64,000 nucleotides of DNA from G963691835 sp963691835. GTDB taxonomy: Bacteria > Pseudomonadota > Alphaproteobacteria > Thalassobaculales > Thalassobaculaceae. The notes under the pieces were generated by a model. The model saw only the letters and a list, made by a program, of their open reading frames with translations. It was not told the origin of the DNA and ran no database searches. Of the stretch, positions 51,259-59,448 are shown one piece after another; position 1 is the stretch's first letter, and each line of letters starts with the position of its first letter. The position numbers and the translations under genes were made by a program. The stretch is from assembly GCA_963691835.1 (NCBI GenBank), contig OY829383.1, positions 3,534,001 through 3,598,000 on the forward strand. The letters run 5' to 3'.

Positions 51259-53055
51259 TTGGCGCCCAAAAGGTCGAAGATGAAAGTCGATCTCCGGGAT
51301 GAGAAGACCGTCCTGCTGTTGAAGCGGGTCGTTCGGGAGGCCGTTCGCCCTTATCTCGGCTATCTTCTGTTGTCCGGTTTGTTCATGACCATCGTGGCGG
51401 TATCGACCGCTGGCACCGCTTGGCTGCTCGACCCGGTTGTGGACGAGGTCTTCGTCGAGCAAAGCCAAGAGATGCTCTGGTGGATCGCGCTCGCGGTGGT
51501 GGGTGTGTTCTTCTCGAAGAGTGCGGCAGCCTATGCTCAGGAAACCCTGATCGCTTATGTGGGCCAGAGAGTCGTGGCGGACCTTCAGCAGCGCCTGCAC
51601 GCCCACATCCTCGACCAGGACGTCGCGATCTTTCAGGAAAAGCATACAGGGACCCTGATCTCGCATTTTACCTACGATATCAATGCGATGCGGACGGCGG
51701 TGGCGCAGGCGCTCGTGGGGCTTGGCCGGGATACGCTGTCGGTCATCTTCCTGTGCGCGGTGATGATCTATCAGGAATGGTCGCTGGCGTTGATCATGAT
51801 GGTCGTGGGGCCCCTTGCGGCCTATCCCATGCAGGTCTTGGGACGTCGCATGCGGCGCGTCTCGGCGGAGACGCAGGACGCCATGGCTGGATTGACCAAG
51901 TCGCTCTCCCAGAGCTTCCAAGGCATCCGGATGATCAAGGCTTATTGCCTTGAGGAGATGGAGCGGGGCCGCGTCGGCGGCCTGGTGTCTCAGCTCTTTC
52001 AACTGACTTTCCGGGCGGCACGGGTCCGGGCGATCTCCCAGCCGATCATCGATTTCCTCGGTGGTCTGGCGATTGCGGCGGTGATCGTCTACGGCGGTAC
52101 ACGGGTCATCGAAGGCGCCACCACGCCGGGGCAGTTCTTCTCTTTCATTGCGGCGGCGCTCATGGCCTATCAGCCGCTGCGGGCCTTGGCGAAGGTGAAC
52201 GCCAGCCTTCAGGAGGGGCTCGCGGCAGCCCAGCGGATTTTCGCCGTGCTGGACCAGCCGCCAGCGGTGGTCGAGCCAAAAGAACCGACGGCGGTGCCCG
52301 CCGTTGCCGGAGCCGTGCGCTTGGAGGGTGTCCGGTTCTCTTACGACGACGTGAAGTCCGCGTTGACGGGAATTGATCTCGAGGCACCTGCCGGCAAGGT
52401 GACCGCACTGGTTGGCCCCAGCGGTGCTGGCAAGAGCACGGTTTTGGGCCTGATCCCGCGCTTCTTTGATCCAACCGAGGGAACGGTCCGGGTGAATGGC
52501 GTCGACGCGCGGGTCGCCTCCACGCTCGACTTGCGATCCCGCATCGCACTGGTCAGCCAGGAAATCGTTCTGTTCGATGACACGGTCATGGCCAACATCC
52601 GTTTCGGCCGGATGGATGCCAGCGAGGAGGATGTCCATGCCGCGGCAAAGGCAGCGGCTGCGCATGACTTCATCGCGGAGCTGCCAGAGGGTTATGACAC
52701 GCTGATCGGGGAACAGGGTGTGAAGCTGTCGGGCGGCCAGCGGCAGAGGATCGCGATCGCCCGCGCAATTCTGCGGGATGCCCCGATCCTTCTTTTGGAC
52801 GAAGCCACCAGCGCCCTCGACACGGAGAGCGAACGGAAAATCCAGACAGCGCTGGACCACCTGATGGTCGGGCGGACAACCATCGTCATCGCGCACCGTC
52901 TGTCGACCATCGTCCATGCGGACCTCATCCATGTACTGGATCAGGGGCAGGTGGCGGAAAGTGGCACACACACCGAGCTTCTCGCGCGGGGAGGCCTCTA
53001 CGCCAAACTCCACCGCCTCCAATTCGGCGACGAAGGCATGGCGCGCGCGGGATGA
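51259..53055 (+). CDS. MsbA-like ABC exporter (ATPase-permease fusion)
   Basis: A 598-residue half-transporter: six transmembrane helices (about 25-310), then an ATPase domain with Walker A GPSGAGKST, signature KLSGGQRQR, Walker B ILLLDEATSALD and H-loop IAHRLSTI. This is the MsbA/lipid-A or multidrug exporter type, acting as a homodimer in the inner membrane. Start: TTG at 51259 has GGAGAGG 4 nt upstream; ATG at 51280 (AAGG 6 nt upstream) is an equal alternative. The following DMT gene overlaps by 4 nt. Confidence 0.9.
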   Translation: MAPKRSKMKVDLRDEKTVLLLKRVVREAVRPYLGYLLLSGLFMTIVAVSTAGTAWLLDPVVDEVFVEQSQEMLWWIALAVVGVFFSKSAAAYAQETLIAYVGQRVVADLQQRLHAHILDQDVAIFQEKHTGTLISHFTYDINAMRTAVAQALVGLGRDTLSVIFLCAVMIYQEWSLALIMMVVGPLAAYPMQVLGRRMRRVSAETQDAMAGLTKSLSQSFQGIRMIKAYCLEEMERGRVGGLVSQLFQLTFRAARVRAISQPIIDFLGGLAIAAVIVYGGTRVIEGATTPGQFFSFIAAALMAYQPLRALAKVNASLQEGLAAAQRIFAVLDQPPAVVEPKEPTAVPAVAGAVRLEGVRFSYDDVKSALTGIDLEAPAGKVTALVGPSGAGKSTVLGLIPRFFDPTEGTVRVNGVDARVASTLDLRSRIALVSQEIVLFDDTVMANIRFGRMDASEEDVHAAAKAAAAHDFIAELPEGYDTLIGEQGVKLSGGQRQRIAIARAILRDAPILLLDEATSALDTESERKIQTALDHLMVGRTTIVIAHRLSTIVHADLIHVLDQGQVAESGTHTELLARGGLYAKLHRLQFGDEGMARAG

Positions 53056-53987
53056 CGTCGCCGTCTGAGGCTCAAGATGACCAGGCGAGCGCTGGCGGCA
53101 CATCTGTCGAGGCCCTGAAGGGCCATGCGGCGATGCTGACCTTCGCCGCAATCATTTCCGGCTCGTTCAGTCTTGGTCACGCGGGCGGGCTTGGTATTGA
53201 TCCCGGTGCGTTGACCACGGTTCGGTTTCTAATCGCGATCGCCGCCATGGCCGCCATCGTTGTGGTCGCGGGCGAGGTCCGCGAGGCGCGTGTTTCCGCA
53301 CCGTGGCGTTATCCGGTTCTGGGCGGGCTGCTGGGGACCTACTTCGTGCTGATGTTCGAAGGGCTTCAACTCTCCGACCCCGTGAGCTTGGGGGCGATCT
53401 TCACGACGACCCCCCTGATGACAGCCCTGTTCGCCCGGCCGATCCTGGGACAGACGCCAAGCCCATTGGTCATGGCAAGCCTATTGGTCGCCTGTGCCGG
53501 CGCCATCTGGGTGATTTTCCGGGCCGATATCGATGCGCTCCTGGCATTCGACTTGGGTCTGGGTGAGTTGATCTTCCTCGTTGGCTGTTCTGCCCATGCC
53601 GTCTATCTCCCGCTTGTCCGAAGATTTAATCGGGGAGAGTCGGGACGGGTCTTCACGCTCTGGACGCTGGTCGGCGGATTTTTTGTTATTGGGGTTTATG
53701 CAGCACCGGCGATCCTGGAGACGGATTGGGCCGGGCTTCCGATGATCGTCTGGGTCACGGCGGCTTATCTCGGCCTGTTCGCGTCCGCGGGCACGTTCTT
53801 TCTCATGCGCTATGCCGCCCTGCGTCTGCCCGCGGCCAAAGTGATGGCATACGGCTATTTGATCCCGAGCTTCGTCATTCTGTTTGAAGGGCTCGCCGGC
53901 CACGGATGGGTGGCACCGCCCGTGCTGTTCGGTGTCGCCGCGACGATCGCCGCCCTTGGCATGCTGGTCCTGGCACGGGATGCCTGA
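53052..53987 (+). CDS. EamA/DMT-superfamily transporter
   Basis: A 311-residue membrane protein with ten helices in two EamA repeats. A hydrophilic N-terminal 25 residues precede the first helix. Repeat ends at LGQTPSPLVMASLLVACAGAIWVIF and at FLMRYAALRLPAAKVMAYGYLIPSFV. It is coupled to the MsbA-like gene by a 4-nt overlap. It is unrelated in detail to the DMT gene at 3171. Substrate unknown; metabolite export is typical. Confidence 0.88.
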   Translation: MTSPSEAQDDQASAGGTSVEALKGHAAMLTFAAIISGSFSLGHAGGLGIDPGALTTVRFLIAIAAMAAIVVVAGEVREARVSAPWRYPVLGGLLGTYFVLMFEGLQLSDPVSLGAIFTTTPLMTALFARPILGQTPSPLVMASLLVACAGAIWVIFRADIDALLAFDLGLGELIFLVGCSAHAVYLPLVRRFNRGESGRVFTLWTLVGGFFVIGVYAAPAILETDWAGLPMIVWVTAAYLGLFASAGTFFLMRYAALRLPAAKVMAYGYLIPSFVILFEGLAGHGWVAPPVLFGVAATIAALGMLVLARDA

Positions 53988-54005
53988 GCGCCCAGAGCGG
54001 GCGCT
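53987..54005 (+). terminator. Possible terminator hairpin
   Basis: AGCGCCC and GGGCGCT pair around the loop AGAGC immediately after the DMT stop. No clear T tract follows, so its strength is uncertain. Confidence 0.4.
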
Positions 54006-54110
54006 TAACGCAGCCTCCTTCGTTGACAATTTCCCTAGTATCTGTGATGTTGAGAGGCTCTGCATAAGGCAGACAAAACCCTAATTCCGGCGTCCAGAAT
54101 GGAGGCTGCC

Positions 54111-54953
54111 ATGGTGTCGATTTCTTCGGCGTTTGACCCGTTCGGTGGTCCGCCGTCCGTCCGTCCTCCCGAACCTGTTGGTGTTCAGGCGCCCCGCGAC
54201 CGTGCCGGTGGTCCACCTCCGCCTGGAGCATCGGATTTCCGGCTGGCCTCGGCGACCAGAGCGACCGCGTTCGAACTGGATCTGACCTCGGTCGGTGGTT
54301 CCAGCGAAATCCGGGAGCGGGTGTTCGGCGGTCTTGCGGACGTCTTTGGCGCTTTCCTGGAAGAGAACGATCTCAACCCGGTTCTCGAAGACGCAATTGA
54401 GAACGTGGTCGATCTTCTGACCGCGGCCGAGGAGAGCGATGCCGACTTCGTCGGCGTTCAGATCCGGTTGGCCAGTGTCGAGCAGTTCGTCGGCGCGCGG
54501 GACGAAAATGGTTTCGCCGCCGCGCGGGTCAGTCAGTTCGCTGTTGAGATCGGGGTCGTGACGGCTGACCGGGTTGAAGCGCAGAACGTCGGCCTGCTCG
54601 ACTTCAGCGGTCAGCGGCTAGACCTCTCTGTCGAACAACGTCGTACGGGCGTTGTCTCGGGCGTGTACGCGCTTGAAGACGGTGCGCCAACCGAAGGCCG
54701 GGAAGGGCAGGCACGGCTGGATGCGGTGCGGGAGGCTCTGGACCGGCTTCAAGCGGTGAATGACGCGCTCTCGGCTTTCCAAAGAGGGGAAGAAGGGGCG
54801 CTCGACCGGCTTGAGTCACTCTTCCGGGGCGGCGGGGGAGCTCTTGCCGACGCTCAGGAGGCCTTGGGACGGTTTCCCCGCCGGGAGACGCCGGATCAGG
54901 TTTTGATCCCGGGTGCTGGCATTTTGAACGGCGACGACGAGGACACCGTCTAG
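54111..54953 (+). CDS. Hypothetical protein, 280 residues, Pro-rich N-terminus
   Basis: I do not recognise this protein. The ATG at 54111 has GGAGG 6 nt upstream and is preferred to the ATG at 54099. The first 45 residues are Pro/Gly-rich (MVSISSAFDPFGGPPSVRPPEP); the core (about 55-175) has helices and strands with FELDLTSVGG, LNPVLEDAIENVVDLL and LLDFSGQRLDLSVEQRRTG; the end is acidic with helical RLDAVREALDRLQAVNDALS. No signal peptide is evident. It stands alone with its own promoter and faces the epimerase gene. Confidence 0.65.
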   Translation: MVSISSAFDPFGGPPSVRPPEPVGVQAPRDRAGGPPPPGASDFRLASATRATAFELDLTSVGGSSEIRERVFGGLADVFGAFLEENDLNPVLEDAIENVVDLLTAAEESDADFVGVQIRLASVEQFVGARDENGFAAARVSQFAVEIGVVTADRVEAQNVGLLDFSGQRLDLSVEQRRTGVVSGVYALEDGAPTEGREGQARLDAVREALDRLQAVNDALSAFQRGEEGALDRLESLFRGGGGALADAQEALGRFPRRETPDQVLIPGAGILNGDDEDTV

Positions 54954-54986
54954 AGCAGAGCTCGAATCCGCTCTATCTGTTTGCCT

Positions 54987-55988
54987 CTAGCGGACGCGCC
55001 AGTCCTTGAACCACGCGACGAACTTCGGAATGCCGACTTCGATTGGCGTGGTCGGCGTCCAACCAAGGTCGCGGGTCGTGGCTGAGATATCGGCATAGGT
55101 TTCGGGCACGTCGCCGGGCTGCATGGGCTCCAGGTCAAGAACCGCTTTCCTGCCACAGGCCGCCTCGATCACACCGATGTAGTCGAGGAGCTGAACCGGC
55201 GCGTTGTTGCCCAGATTGTAGATCCGATGCGGGGCACCGGCGGCTGCAGAGTCCGCGCTGGCGGGCGGGTGGTCCAGGGCGGCGACGACACCGGAGGCGA
55301 TATCGTCGATGTAGGTGAAGTCCCGCCGCATATCCCCGTTGTTGAAGACCCGGATCGCCTGTCCCGAAAGGATGCGCTCCGCGAAGAGGATCGGCGACAT
55401 GTCCGGCCGTCCCCATGGGCCGTAGACCGTGAAGAACCTGAGCCCGGTCATGGGCAGTCGGTAGAGGTGTGAGTAGGACTGGCTCATCACCTCGGCGGAC
55501 TTCTTCGTCGCCCCATAGAACGACATTGGATGATCCGCCTGATGCTCCGGGCTGAACGGTATCTCCTTGTTGGCGCCGTAAACCGAGGAAGAGGAGGCGT
55601 ACACGAAGGCCTTCAACCCCGGACCATTATTCGCGATACGCCGTGCGGCTTCCATGACTTGAAAATGACCGACCAAGTTTGCCCGGACGTAATCCTCCGG
55701 ATGATCGATGGAGTACCGCACGCCGGCTTGCGCGCCGAGATGGACAATCCGGTCCACGCCGGAATGACGCCGAAGGCAGTCTCCGAGGGCCGTACCGTCG
55801 GAGAAATCGATCCGCTCAAAGGAAAACCCGTTCCGTCCGCTCAATGTATCGAGACGGGCCTGCTTCAAGGCGGGATCGTAGTACGCGTTCAATGTGTCGA
55901 TCCCAATGACCGTATCGCCGCGCCGGAGCAGGATGTCGGCGACGTGCATGCCGATGAAGCCGGCGACACCGGTAATGAGCACGGTCAT
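54987..55988 (-). CDS. NAD-dependent UDP-sugar epimerase (UDP-glucuronate 4-epimerase-like)
   Basis: A 333-residue extended SDR starting at ATG 55988. The cofactor motif is GVAGFIGMHVADILL, NAYYDPALKQARL follows as in UDP-glucuronate epimerases, and the active site is SSVYGANKEIPFS then YGATKKSAE (YxxxK). TGLRFFTVYGPWGRPDM matches the same group. It makes UDP-galacturonate-type sugars for polysaccharide. No other polysaccharide genes are nearby. The ribosome-binding site is weak. Confidence 0.9.
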   Translation of the reverse strand: MTVLITGVAGFIGMHVADILLRRGDTVIGIDTLNAYYDPALKQARLDTLSGRNGFSFERIDFSDGTALGDCLRRHSGVDRIVHLGAQAGVRYSIDHPEDYVRANLVGHFQVMEAARRIANNGPGLKAFVYASSSSVYGANKEIPFSPEHQADHPMSFYGATKKSAEVMSQSYSHLYRLPMTGLRFFTVYGPWGRPDMSPILFAERILSGQAIRVFNNGDMRRDFTYIDDIASGVVAALDHPPASADSAAAGAPHRIYNLGNNAPVQLLDYIGVIEAACGRKAVLDLEPMQPGDVPETYADISATTRDLGWTPTTPIEVGIPKFVAWFKDWRVR

Positions 55989-56086
55989 GGGGGATTCCGA
56001 ACAGTGAGATAGCCGCAACGGTGATAGCGGATGGTCGTCGGGGTTCCAAGGATATCGCGACGTGGGAGGTCAAGAAGCTGGGAATC

Positions 56087-56473
56087 TCAAGAGGAAGGCG
56101 AGATCGGTTCGGTCCACCGCGTTCGGTCGAAGGGCGGTGGACCATCGTCCCCGAAATACTCCACCGCCTTTTCGATGCGCCCGTCCAAGAGGTCGTAGAA
56201 GCCGACAGCGTGCAGGCTCATCTTGCCGTCGGAGATCCGGACCACCGCCACCACGCGATGGGTCTCGATTGCTTCTATGCTGATCACCTCGCAGGTCCAT
56301 TCGCCGGGATAGAACTCATTGAGCCGGACGAAAGCTTCCGGTCCCCGGATCCGCTCATTCGTCTGTGGCCACTCGGCGACGAAGTCTGATGAAAGCCATG
56401 GCAGCGCGTCATCGAAGACCCGCCGGTCAAAAGCATCCCAGAGGGCGGTCACCGGTGCTGTGGGATCGTTCAT
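56087..56473 (-). CDS. SnoaL-like (NTF2-fold) protein
   Basis: A 128-residue protein with the NTF2-like cone fold (DAFDRRVFDDALPWLSSDFVAEWPQTNERIRG, VVAVVRISDGKMSLHAVGFYDLLDGRIEKAVEYFGDD). Members are small isomerases/hydrolases or ligand-binding proteins. It lies downstream of the VOC gene on the same strand, with a strong hairpin (56516-56543) in between. It may belong to the ECF42 module by position, as SnoaL folds are often near such sigma factors, but transcription past the hairpin is uncertain. Confidence 0.78.
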   Translation of the reverse strand: MNDPTAPVTALWDAFDRRVFDDALPWLSSDFVAEWPQTNERIRGPEAFVRLNEFYPGEWTCEVISIEAIETHRVVAVVRISDGKMSLHAVGFYDLLDGRIEKAVEYFGDDGPPPFDRTRWTEPISPSS

Positions 56474-56515
56474 GACGCTTGTTCCTATTGAGCCGATGGC
56501 GGATGCGGGCGACGC

Positions 56516-56543
56516 CCCCGGACGATGGTTGTCTCGTCCGGGG
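56516..56543. terminator. Hairpin between VOC and SnoaL-like genes
   Basis: CCCCGGACGA and TCGTCCGGGG pair perfectly around an 8-nt loop. No T tract on either strand. It could reduce read-through from the ECF-driven VOC transcript into the SnoaL-like gene, or protect the mRNA end. Confidence 0.5.
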
Positions 56544-56560
56544 TGCGGTTGAGGAGCGGT

Positions 56561-56920
56561 CTACATGGTATGCAAGCCGACCAGATTGCCTTCGGTGTCT
56601 TTAACCTGGGCGATCCACCCATACTCTCCGATGGACGTTTTTGGGACCACGATGGTGCCGCCGGCCGCCTCCACCCTGCCGAGGACGCCATCAAGGTCGC
56701 CTGCGGCGTCGAGATAGATCCTGATACCGGTATTCGATGGGGTGTTCTCAGCACTTGTCACCAAAGCGCCGACCGGCCCCTCGTTGTCCATGAAGGCACG
56801 CATCTCCCCGTCCGGCGCGTCCATGCTGTGCAGTTCCGTGGCCATCACCGTCGACCAGAACGCCGATGCGCGGTCGAGATCGCTTGTGGGCAGTTCGAAC
56901 CAATTGACCTTCGTGCTCAT
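56561..56920 (-). CDS. VOC (glyoxalase/bleomycin resistance) family protein
   Basis: A 119-residue protein starting at ATG 56920 (GGGAGAC upstream). VOC layout: VNWFELPTSDLDRASAFWSTVM at the N-terminus, MRAFMDNEGPVGALV, IRIYLDAAGDLDGVLGRVEAAGGTIVVPKTSIGEYGWIAQVKDTEGNLVGLH in the second half, with metal-ligand-type residues only partly kept. It may be a metalloenzyme or binding protein. A sigma-type promoter identical in plan to the one before the DGPF gene lies 48 bp upstream, so it is a probable member of the ECF42 regulon. Confidence 0.82.
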   Translation of the reverse strand: MSTKVNWFELPTSDLDRASAFWSTVMATELHSMDAPDGEMRAFMDNEGPVGALVTSAENTPSNTGIRIYLDAAGDLDGVLGRVEAAGGTIVVPKTSIGEYGWIAQVKDTEGNLVGLHTM

Positions 56921-56967
56921 GTCCTGTCTCCCTGTGTATCGCGCGATCACAACCGCGCTCATTCCAT

Positions 56968-56995
56968 AGACGAACCGGATCGGCCGATCGGGACA
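56968..56995 (-). promoter_or_regulatory. ECF-type promoter upstream of VOC gene
   Basis: Minus strand: TGTCCCGATCGG, an 11-nt unconserved spacer, then CGTCT. Taking TGTCCC as -35 and CGTC as -10, the spacing is 17 nt. The same two elements at the same spacing precede the DGPF gene (58738-58765). Confidence 0.7.
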
Positions 56996-57011
56996 TCGGT
57001 CTTCCGAATTG

Positions 57012-58310
57012 TCAGATCGAAAGATCTCCCATACGCCGGTTGAGCAGCGTGCGAACCGACTTGTTTCGGCTCAGTGCCGCTGCCTCCGCGAAGGCGGCGC
57101 GGGCGCTTAGCATATCCCCTTTCTGTTGCAGCAGATCGGCTCGCAGTGCGTGGAGGAGGGGGTTTTTGGTTACTCTCCGATCGCTCGCCAGCGTGCCGAT
57201 CTCGTCTAAAGCCGCATCCGGACCGCGGACCATTGACACTGCGACGGCACGGTTCAGCCGGACGATCGGGGTATCCGACAGCGTCAGCAGATCGTCGTAC
57301 AGCGACAGGATGTGAGCCCAGTCCGTCTCCTCCCACCGTAACGCCGCTGCGTGGGATGCGGCGATTGCTGCTTCCAAGTGATATCGGGATCGGTCCGGCC
57401 CGCCGATTGACCGGTCAAGGCATCCGAATGCCCGCCCGATCTTTGCTTGGTTCCATCGGGATCGATCCTGTTTGGACAGCAGGATGGGCGTGCCGTCCTC
57501 ACTGACCCTGGCGCCGAGGCGTGAAGACTGAAAGCTCATCAGCGCTGCCAACGCCCATGCTCTCGGGGCCGCACCGCCCTCACTCTCCAAGACAAGATCG
57601 ATCAGCCGTTCCGCTTCCCGGCAGAGGTCGATGCGGAGCGCCGTCTCTCCGGTCGGGGCGTCGTAGCCTGCGTTGTACAGCAGGTAGATCGTCTGTAGGA
57701 CCCGGTCGAGGCGGCGGCCCCTTTCCCGACCGTCAGGCGGGTCCAGGGAGAGGTGCGCGTCCCGGAGGCGCTGTTTGGCGCGGACCAGCAGTTTTGCCGC
57801 AGCGTCATCCGACAGCAGCATTCCGCGGGCGATCTCGTGCAGACCCAATCCGCAAACCAGCCGTAGTGTAATCACCAAACTCTCACGCGGGCGAAGCACG
57901 GGGGCAGCGCAGACAAGGATCATCCGATAGACCTCGTCGGCAAGAGGGCCGGTCCAGTCGCAGAGGGGTTCAGCCGCGTATTGACCGGAAGTCGGCTCGG
58001 GGACTTGATCGGTCAGAACCTCACTCTGCTGATGACGCAATCTGTCCAGAAGCCGGTTCCGGGCGACGGTGTAGATCCAACCTCCAGGGTTCTCCGGCAC
58101 TCCGCCGATCGACCAGCGGTCCAACGCGCGCAGGAAGGCGGTTTGAACAGCATCCTCGATCGCGTCCAGGTGCGAGGGGCCGAACCGGGCTGCCAGGGCC
58201 GCGACCACATCCCGCCAGCGTTCCCGAAACAATCCTTCCGCCAGACCGTCCGACTGGGCCCGGCCGAGGCGGCCATCGCTGCCGCCTCGCTGGTTTTGCT
58301 TGCCGATCAT
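57012..58310 (-). CDS. ECF42-type RNA polymerase sigma factor with C-terminal TPR-like extension
   Basis: A 432-residue sigma factor. Region 2 is at about 20-95 (LFRERWRDVVAALAARFGP, AIEDAVQTAFLRALDRW, GGWIYTVARNRLLDRLRHQ), region 4 at about 130-190 (RESLVITLRLVCGLGLHEIA, SDDAAAKLLVRAKQRLRD), and a long helical C-terminal part (200-432) of TPR-like type is unusual for ECFs and defines ECF42. It is 9 nt downstream of a DGPF/YCII gene, its usual partner in this group. No anti-sigma gene is seen, as is typical for ECF42. Likely activates the two matching promoters here. Confidence 0.9.
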   Translation of the reverse strand: MIGKQNQRGGSDGRLGRAQSDGLAEGLFRERWRDVVAALAARFGPSHLDAIEDAVQTAFLRALDRWSIGGVPENPGGWIYTVARNRLLDRLRHQQSEVLTDQVPEPTSGQYAAEPLCDWTGPLADEVYRMILVCAAPVLRPRESLVITLRLVCGLGLHEIARGMLLSDDAAAKLLVRAKQRLRDAHLSLDPPDGRERGRRLDRVLQTIYLLYNAGYDAPTGETALRIDLCREAERLIDLVLESEGGAAPRAWALAALMSFQSSRLGARVSEDGTPILLSKQDRSRWNQAKIGRAFGCLDRSIGGPDRSRYHLEAAIAASHAAALRWEETDWAHILSLYDDLLTLSDTPIVRLNRAVAVSMVRGPDAALDEIGTLASDRRVTKNPLLHALRADLLQQKGDMLSARAAFAEAAALSRNKSVRTLLNRRMGDLSI

Positions 58311-58319
58311 CCAACCGGC

Positions 58320-58682
58320 TCAGCTCGGCACATGGGCGGCGAGTTCCCGGACCTCAACTGATCCGCCAAAAGCGAGAATAGGGCATTGCCCGGCCCACGC
58401 CGCGGCTTCTTGGATCGTGTCGACCTCGATCAGATAGAATCCGCCGATCGCTTCCTTCGCTTCGGCATACGGGCCGTCCACCGCGACGTCGTCATCGCCG
58501 GGCCGTCCCCTGACCGTAACGCCGCGATCTTCGGTCAACTGACCCGCCCCGGCGAATTCCCCGGCGTCCCGCAATCTCGCGTTCCAGGCATTGAAACGTT
58601 CGATGACGCTTTGCTGTTCTTCGGGTGAAAACGTCGGCCAGCGATCCTCGTGGTCCCGGATCAGAAGAAGAAAGTGAGCCAT
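58320..58682 (-). CDS. DGPF/YCII-related protein (ECF42 partner)
   Basis: A 120-residue protein starting at ATG 58682 (GGAGGA 6 nt upstream). It has the YCII ferredoxin-like fold, with MAHFLLLIRDHEDRWPTFSPEEQQ at the start, VAVDGPYAEAKEAIGGFYLIE carrying the DGPF-type motif (DGPY here), and DTIQEAAAWAGQCP. Function is unknown; the family is co-encoded with ECF42 sigma factors and is their main target. It heads the operon with the sigma gene and is preceded by a matching ECF-type promoter. Confidence 0.88.
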   Translation of the reverse strand: MAHFLLLIRDHEDRWPTFSPEEQQSVIERFNAWNARLRDAGEFAGAGQLTEDRGVTVRGRPGDDDVAVDGPYAEAKEAIGGFYLIEVDTIQEAAAWAGQCPILAFGGSVEVRELAAHVPS

Positions 58683-58737
58683 TGATGTCCTCCATTTCAG
58701 CGTGCGCAACACCGCTCGTCAGGTTGCGTCAGCCTAA

Positions 58738-58765
58738 AGACGTTCGTGGCCGCCCGATCGGGACA
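58738..58765 (-). promoter_or_regulatory. ECF-type promoter upstream of DGPF-sigma operon
   Basis: Minus strand: TGTCCCGATCGG, 11-nt spacer, then CGTCT, identical in both blocks and spacing to 56968-56995. It lies 56 bp before the DGPF start and immediately follows the stop of the hypothetical gene at 58766. This would make the sigma gene autoregulated. Confidence 0.7.
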
Positions 58766-59272
58766 TCAGGATGTAGCATCTTCCGTTTGAGGCTCGTCGT
58801 CCGACGCGTCGAGCTTCGCATACGGCTTCGATGTTGTGGAGATGGGGTCGGGGAGGCGGGACAATGAAAGCCTTGCATTCAAGAGCGCGATCGCCCGTTT
58901 CAGCTTCTGGGCGTCACGGCCCCAGGAAAGCATGGCCCGGAGTTCCATGAGTGGGCCCAAGTCATCGTCGTCGACGAATATGTAAGTGTCTTCAAGGGAT
59001 TTTGCGTAGAGGCAGGCGATGCCGTGAAACCGGCTTCGGTAGTAGGCGACCTCCACATCCTTCGACAGCAGCACCTCGTCTGGAATGGTACGGGATGCGT
59101 TCCCGTTCTCTTCCAGATGTGTCCAGTCGTAGTATGGAAATGTCTGTTGCAGCAGGTCTGAACCTATTGCTTGCGCATAGTCGTGATATGCGATCTCGGT
59201 GTTCTCCGGATGATTCCGCATATCTGAGATCTCATCCGATATAGTGGACAAGAAGTTAGCAACATACTTCAT
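58766..59272 (-). CDS. Hypothetical protein (168 residues)
   Basis: I do not recognise this protein. It has no signal peptide. The first part is helical (MKYVANFLSTISDEISDMRNHPENTEIAYHDY), the middle alpha/beta (YIFVDDDDLGPLMELRAML), and a disordered acidic tail closes it (SDDEPQTEDATS). It lies upstream of the DGPF/sigma operon on the same strand, but a promoter after its stop separates the two. Base composition near its 5' end is AT-richer than the neighbours. Confidence 0.6.
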   Translation of the reverse strand: MKYVANFLSTISDEISDMRNHPENTEIAYHDYAQAIGSDLLQQTFPYYDWTHLEENGNASRTIPDEVLLSKDVEVAYYRSRFHGIACLYAKSLEDTYIFVDDDDLGPLMELRAMLSWGRDAQKLKRAIALLNARLSLSRLPDPISTTSKPYAKLDASDDEPQTEDATS

Positions 59273-59448
59273 TTCATGGATCCGAGTGTGGATACTCCTT
59301 TCCCGATGCCTAAAGTACTAGTAGCGCATATTAGTTTATGCTTTATGAACAACGTGAGTGCTTAGAAACTCCAAAAACGAGATTCGGCGAAGTCGAGTTT
59401 GTTAGAGAATCTATCTGCCCATCGCGGCGAACAGATTCGGGATGGGAG

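Noticed and set aside
51181..53151. 656-codon minus-strand frame
   Set aside because: Antisense to the MsbA-like gene; composition of a shadow frame.
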